DNA of 10,507 nt from an uncultured Alistipes sp. (GTDB lineage: Bacteria > Bacteroidota > Bacteroidia > Bacteroidales > Rikenellaceae): NCBI GenBank assembly GCA_947173915.1, contig CAMWGZ010000026.1, positions 1 through 10,507 of the forward strand, written 5' to 3'. The translations under genes were made by a program, and so were the position numbers. Each line of letters starts with the position of its first letter. Position 1 is the first letter of the stretch. Below are positions 7,090-10,507 of this stretch, piece by piece. The notes beneath the pieces are model-generated. The model saw only the letters and a program-made list of their open reading frames with translations. It did no database searches and had not been told where the DNA came from.

Positions 7090-8817
7090 ATGAGCATCGA
7101 ACTCAGCGAACAGGAACAGTTGCGCCGCCAGTCGCTCGCCGCGCTGCGCGAACTCGGCATCGAACCTTACCCCGCCGCCCGCTACGAAGTGACGGCGACG
7201 GCACGTGAAATAGCGGAAAACTTCGACCCCGCGAAGGAGAACTACCAGCAGGTCCGCATCGCGGGCCGCATCATGTCGCGCCGCATCATGGGCAGCGTCT
7301 CCTTCTTCGAACTGCAGGACCACACGGGCCGCATCCAGGTCTATATCCGCCGCGACGACGTATGTCCCGAGGGCGACCCCACGCGCTACAACACGGTGTT
7401 CAAGAAGCTGCTCGACATCGGCGACATCGTCGGCATCGAGGGCTTCGCGTTCCACACCAACACGGGCGAACTCTCCGTCCACTGCCGGCAGTTCACTGTG
7501 CTCTCGAAGTCGATCCGCCCGCTGCCCGTGGTCAAGGAGAAGGACGGCAAGACGTTCGATGCCTTTACCGACCCCGAAGTCCGCTACCGCCAGCGCTACC
7601 TCGACCTGATCGTCAATCCGCAGGTCAAGGATACCTTCGTCAAGCGCTCGCGGATCATGGCCGCCATGCGCGAATATTTCAACTCGAAAGGATACGTCGA
7701 GGTCGAGACCCCGATTCTCCAGCCCATCCCGGGCGGTGCGTCGGCCCGGCCCTTCATCACGCACCACAACTCGCTCGATACGGACCTCTACCTGCGCATC
7801 GCGACGGAGCTGTACCTCAAGCGGCTGATCGTCGGCGGATTCGACGGCGTGTACGAGTTCGGCAAGAACTTCCGCAACGAGGGCATGGACCGCACGCACA
7901 ACCCCGAATTTACCTGCATGGAGATCTACGTCGCCTACAAGGACTACCTCTGGATGATGGAGTTCACCGAGCAGATGCTCGAACGGGTGGCGCTGGCCAC
8001 CAACGGCACCACCGACGTGGAGATCGACGGCCGCACCATCTCGTTCAAGGCTCCGTTCCGCCGCCTTTCGATGACCGATGCCATCCGCGAGAAGACCGGC
8101 TACGACATTACGGGACAGAGCGAGGAGCAGCTGCGCGAGGCATGCAAGCGGCTCGATGTCGAGATCGACGCGACGATGGGCAAAGGCAAGCTCATCGATG
8201 CCATCTTCGGCCAGTACTGCGAGGAGGAGCTGGTGCAGCCCACCTTCGTGACCGACTACCCGATCGAGATGTCGCCCCTCTGCAAGCGCCACCGCGCGAA
8301 CCCCGAACTGACCGAGCGCTTCGAGCTTTTCGTGAACGGCAAGGAGCTTTGCAACGCCTACTCCGAGCTGAACGACCCGATCGACCAGCTGGAGCGCTTC
8401 CAGGAGCAGCTCCGCCTCTCGGAGAAGGGCGACGACGAGGCGATGTTCATCGACATGGACTTCGTCCGCGCGCTCGAATACGGCATGCCGCAGTGCTCGG
8501 GCATGGGCATCGGCATCGACCGTCTGACGATGCTCATGACGGGCCAGTCCTCCATCCAGGACGTGCTCTTCTTCCCGCAGATGCGCCCCGAAAAGAAACC
8601 CGTGAACGACCCCGTCGAGAAGTACACCGCCCTCGGCATTCCCGAGGAGTGGGTCGCCGTGGTCCAGAAGATGGGTTACCTGACCGTCGAGTCGCTCCGC
8701 AAGCTGGCTCCCGGCAAGTTCTTCAACGACCTGTGCGGCTTCAACAAGAAGAACAAACTCGGACTGAAGGCCCCCTCGATGGAGGAGGTCCGGAAGTGGT
8801 GCGGGCAGGACGAATAA
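7090..8817 (+). CDS. lysS: Lysyl-tRNA synthetase, class II
   Basis: This 575-residue enzyme charges tRNA-Lys with lysine in the cytosol. The N-terminal OB-fold anticodon-binding domain is clear ([19 protein letters not shown] at about 55-73, with [12 protein letters not shown] at 75-86). Class II motif 1 covers about 186-212 ([25 protein letters not shown]). Motif 2 is [15 protein letters not shown] (261-275), and motif 3 is [15 protein letters not shown] (471-485). A further segment of about 70 residues after motif 3 (about 505-575) extends beyond the E. coli enzyme, as is common in Bacteroidota LysRS. I chose the ATG at 7090 because the N-terminus [23 protein letters not shown] matches the family and no other in-frame ATG is close upstream. 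A -7 element lies at 7043-7050. The gene is probably monocistronic or leads into the membrane ORF 22 bases downstream. Confidence 0.97.
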   Translation: MSIELSEQEQLRRQSLAALRELGIEPYPAARYEVTATAREIAENFDPAKENYQQVRIAGRIMSRRIMGSVSFFELQDHTGRIQVYIRRDDVCPEGDPTRYNTVFKKLLDIGDIVGIEGFAFHTNTGELSVHCRQFTVLSKSIRPLPVVKEKDGKTFDAFTDPEVRYRQRYLDLIVNPQVKDTFVKRSRIMAAMREYFNSKGYVEVETPILQPIPGGASARPFITHHNSLDTDLYLRIATELYLKRLIVGGFDGVYEFGKNFRNEGMDRTHNPEFTCMEIYVAYKDYLWMMEFTEQMLERVALATNGTTDVEIDGRTISFKAPFRRLSMTDAIREKTGYDITGQSEEQLREACKRLDVEIDATMGKGKLIDAIFGQYCEEELVQPTFVTDYPIEMSPLCKRHRANPELTERFELFVNGKELCNAYSELNDPIDQLERFQEQLRLSEKGDDEAMFIDMDFVRALEYGMPQCSGMGIGIDRLTMLMTGQSSIQDVLFFPQMRPEKKPVNDPVEKYTALGIPEEWVAVVQKMGYLTVESLRKLAPGKFFNDLCGFNKKNKLGLKAPSMEEVRKWCGQDE

Positions 8818-8839
8818 CAGCATAACGGCGGAACCGGAG

Positions 8840-9190
8840 ATGAAGCGCAGAGAGTGCATACGGACAGCCGTCGCCGGGGGCATGCTCCTGCTGGCCCTCG
8901 TCCTGCGACTGTGCGGGCTGCTGCCGCTGTGGGGGCTGTTTCTGGTCGCCGCTGCGGCGCTGGGCACGCTCTGGCTCGCCCTCGGCTACCGGGTGTGGCA
9001 CCGCCTGCGGGGCAAGGCGCAGCAGTGGTTCCTCTTTTGGAACTATGCGCTTCCCGTGCTGGCGGCACTCCCCACGCTGGCCCTCGTGCTGGACCGCGCA
9101 CCCCGGATCGACGAACGGCTGCTGGTCGCCACGCTGACCGGAGCCGTACTCGCCGCAATCTATTATCTGATATACCCTAAACCCAAAAAT
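8840..9190 (+). CDS. Small membrane reading frame continuous with tpiA; function unknown
   Basis: An ATG at 8840, 22 bases after the lysS stop, opens a frame of 117 codons with about four predicted membrane helices (near residues 10-28, 30-50, 67-85 and 96-113) joined by short basic loops such as HRLRGKAQQ. I do not recognise the family. The frame has no stop codon of its own. It runs through IYYLIYPKPKN directly into the tpiA start codon at 9191 and on to the tpiA stop at 9949, giving a possible 369-residue fusion. Stops exist just before tpiA in both other frames (TGA at 9168-9170, TAA at 9178-9180). A sequencing indel, or a natural frameshift that removed the original stop, is therefore possible. 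The hydrophobic pattern and codon use look like genuine coding sequence rather than an untranslated leader. Confidence 0.5.
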
Positions 9191-9949
<759 letters not shown>

Positions 9950-9984
9950 AACCGCGCAATATACGACGCGGACACTGTTACGTT

Positions 9985-10014
9985 ACGGCCGGAGGGGTTG
10001 CCTCCGGCCGTTTT
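9985..10014 (+). terminator. Intrinsic terminator after tpiA
   Basis: CGGCCGGAGG (9986-9995) pairs perfectly with CCTCCGGCCG (10001-10010) across a 5-base loop, and A9985-T10011 extends the stem. TTTTGCTT follows. This is a strong GC-rich Rho-independent terminator 36 bases after the tpiA stop. It separates tpiA from the tryptophan leader region. Confidence 0.88.
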
Positions 10015-10144
10015 GCTTCCGCCCTGCTCCGCCAGCCTCCGGTGCTGCGGCCGCTCCCCCTCCGCCCCTCTCCGACGGGATACGACCGACCAAGCAGCAC
10101 TGCTCCAGCCTCTGCCGAGAGCGATCACAGCCGATAAACAAGGC

Positions 10145-10164
10145 TGAATTAAGAAAATAATTCA
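10145..10164 (+). promoter_or_regulatory. Inverted repeat just upstream of the trp promoter, possible operator
   Basis: TGAATTA (10145-10151) and TAATTCA (10158-10164) form a perfect 7-6-7 inverted repeat ending 8 bases before the proposed -33 element. The position would suit a regulator-binding site or an UP-like element. The local sequence is AT-rich, so chance is a serious alternative. Confidence 0.25.
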
Positions 10165-10172
10165 AAGAATGA

Positions 10173-10202
10173 CTTGTATTTTGAAAAATTAAACTATATT
10201 TG
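10173..10202 (+). promoter_or_regulatory. Promoter of the trp leader transcript
   Basis: The -7 element TATATTTG (10195-10202), followed by C, fits the Bacteroidota consensus TAnnTTTG exactly. CTTG at 10173-10176 is a plausible -33 element with an 18-base spacer, slightly shorter than the usual 19-21. Transcription should start around 10208-10212, leaving a very short untranslated leader before the leader-peptide ATG at 10224. This is the best-supported promoter in the window. Confidence 0.72.
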
Positions 10203-10223
10203 CTTCCGCAAAAGAAAAATTCA

Positions 10224-10310
10224 ATGAAACGATTCTCTGCACGCAACTATTGGTGGTGGCGCTCCTTGTTCCCTCAGGCAAACAATGAGCGTGATTCCGC
10301 ACGTGTATGA
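10224..10310 (+). CDS. trpL: Tryptophan leader peptide (28 residues, three consecutive Trp)
   Basis: A short frame from the ATG at 10224 to the TGA at 10308-10310 encodes 28 residues beginning MKRFSARNYWWWRS. Three consecutive TGG codons (10251-10259) follow a Tyr codon at positions 9-12, a density of tryptophan not expected by chance. The frame begins about 15 bases after the predicted transcription start and has only an A-rich initiation region (AAAGAAAAATTCA), as is usual for Bacteroidota. Its role is as a sensor. When charged tRNA-Trp is scarce, the ribosome stalls on the TGG run and changes folding of the downstream RNA. The stall site directly precedes the left arm of the protector hairpin (10259-10270), the geometry required for attenuation. 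The peptide itself probably has no other function. Confidence 0.9.
   Translation: MKRFSARNYWWWRSLFPQANNERDSARV
10259..10292 (+). ncRNA. Protector hairpin (region 1:2) of the trp attenuator
   Basis: Bases 10259-10270 pair with 10281-10292 with one C-T mismatch (10265/10286) and one terminal G-U. They form a hairpin immediately after the Trp codons, and CC/GG at 10272-10273/10277-10278 can add to it inside the loop. This structure sequesters the strand needed for antitermination. A ribosome stalled on the TGG codons would cover its left arm and release 10277-10287. Confidence 0.65.
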
Positions 10311-10357
10311 GACAGTTCAGCGAATTACCCCTTTAGAAACAAAAAACGTTGTTTGCC
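10277..10357 (+). ncRNA. Antiterminator pairing (region 2:3) of the trp attenuator
   Basis: GGCAAACAATG (10277-10287) pairs with CGTTGTTTGCC (10347-10357) in 11 consecutive pairs, ten Watson-Crick and one G-U. The downstream partner is also most of the left arm of the terminator stem, so this fold and the terminator exclude each other. The repeat GCAAACAA appears both at 10278-10285 and in the right arm of the terminator (10363-10370), the sequence duplication expected of an attenuator. Confidence 0.82.
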
Positions 10358-10378
10358 GTGTCGCAAACAACGTTTTTT
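10341..10378 (+). terminator. Attenuator terminator (region 3:4) before trpB
   Basis: Bases 10341-10356 and 10363-10378 form a perfect 16-bp stem closed by a 6-base loop (CGTGTC). The stem ends in AAAAAA paired with TTTTTT, which also serves as the U-tract. It lies 30 bases after the leader-peptide stop and 49 bases before the trpB start codon. When tryptophanyl-tRNA is plentiful this hairpin should stop transcription before the structural gene. Confidence 0.88.
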
Positions 10379-10427
10379 CGTCTCCGGCATGGCAAGCGGC
10401 TTTACAGAACCATAAAAACAACTTGTC

Positions 10428-10507
10428 ATGAAAACGAAAAAAATTCTGCTCCCGGAGTCGCAGCTCCCCACCCAATGGTACAACATCGTCGGCGACATGC
10501 CCCACCG
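10428..10507 (+). CDS. trpB: Tryptophan synthase beta chain, TrpB2-like, N-terminal fragment
   Basis: Only 26 codons lie in the window. They read MKTKKILLPESQLPTQWYNI followed by VGDMPH, which I recognise as the N-terminus of the TrpB2-type (TrpB-like, PLP-dependent) beta chain. This family differs from the E. coli-type TrpB1. The enzyme joins indole and serine to make tryptophan in the cytosol. The assignment is reinforced by the tryptophan attenuator directly upstream. The catalytic lysine and PLP-binding loops are beyond the window. Whether further trp genes follow, or the gene stands alone and salvages indole, cannot be seen. The start is supported by the AT-rich initiation region (AAAAACAACTTGTC) and the family N-terminus. 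Confidence 0.88.
   Translation, partial: MKTKKILLPESQLPTQWYNIVGDMPH

Noticed and set aside
7066-8967. Minus-strand open frame of 633 codons opposite lysS
   Set aside because: It extends beyond lysS at both ends and is His/Val/Asp/Leu-rich without domains. It is a shadow of the synthetase gene.

Overview
The window reads as chromosome from a GC-rich member of the Bacteroidota, probably an Alistipes/Rikenellaceae-like gut bacterium (this placement is inference). Coding DNA is strongly GC-biased, which opens long spurious reading frames on the opposite strand. Initiation regions are short, AT-rich islands without clear Shine-Dalgarno sequences. Several carry the Bacteroidota-type -7 element TAnnTTTG (1533-1540, 7043-7050, 10195-10202, and a variant at 1512-1519 on the minus strand). 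No tRNA, rRNA, insertion sequence, phage gene or CRISPR array was seen.

Layout. On the minus strand, a LolC/E- or FtsX-type ABC permease (231-1481, probable TTG start) is followed 10 bases later by the start of the menaquinone methyltransferase gene ubiE/menG, which runs off the left edge. Back-to-back promoters at about 1512-1540 separate this pair from the plus-strand genes. These are a YdfG-like short-chain dehydrogenase (1570-2313), then a tight cluster of a membrane zinc metallopeptidase of the YugP type (2398-3159), an exported SGNH/GDSL protein (3159-4745), an MBOAT O-acyltransferase (4742-6247) and a PAP2 phosphatase (6255-6920). The first three of these cluster genes overlap by 1 and 4 bases, and the fourth follows 7 bases later, so they are probably translated together. 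The MBOAT and SGNH proteins look like the two halves of a cell-envelope polymer O-acetylation machine. The PAP2 enzyme is a plausible lipid-phosphate partner.

Next come lysyl-tRNA synthetase (lysS, 7090-8817), a small four-helix membrane reading frame (8840-9190) and triose-phosphate isomerase (tpiA, 9191-9949). The membrane frame runs into tpiA in the same frame with no stop codon, so the locus could encode a membrane-anchored isomerase of 369 residues. A strong intrinsic terminator closes tpiA (9985-10014).

The right end holds the most striking element, a complete ribosome-mediated tryptophan attenuator. It has a promoter (10173-10202), a 28-codon leader peptide with three consecutive Trp codons (10224-10310), a protector hairpin, an 11-bp antiterminator and a perfect 16-bp terminator stem (10341-10378). 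Just downstream is the start of a TrpB2-type tryptophan synthase beta chain (10428 to the window edge). All four pairing regions can be assigned base by base.
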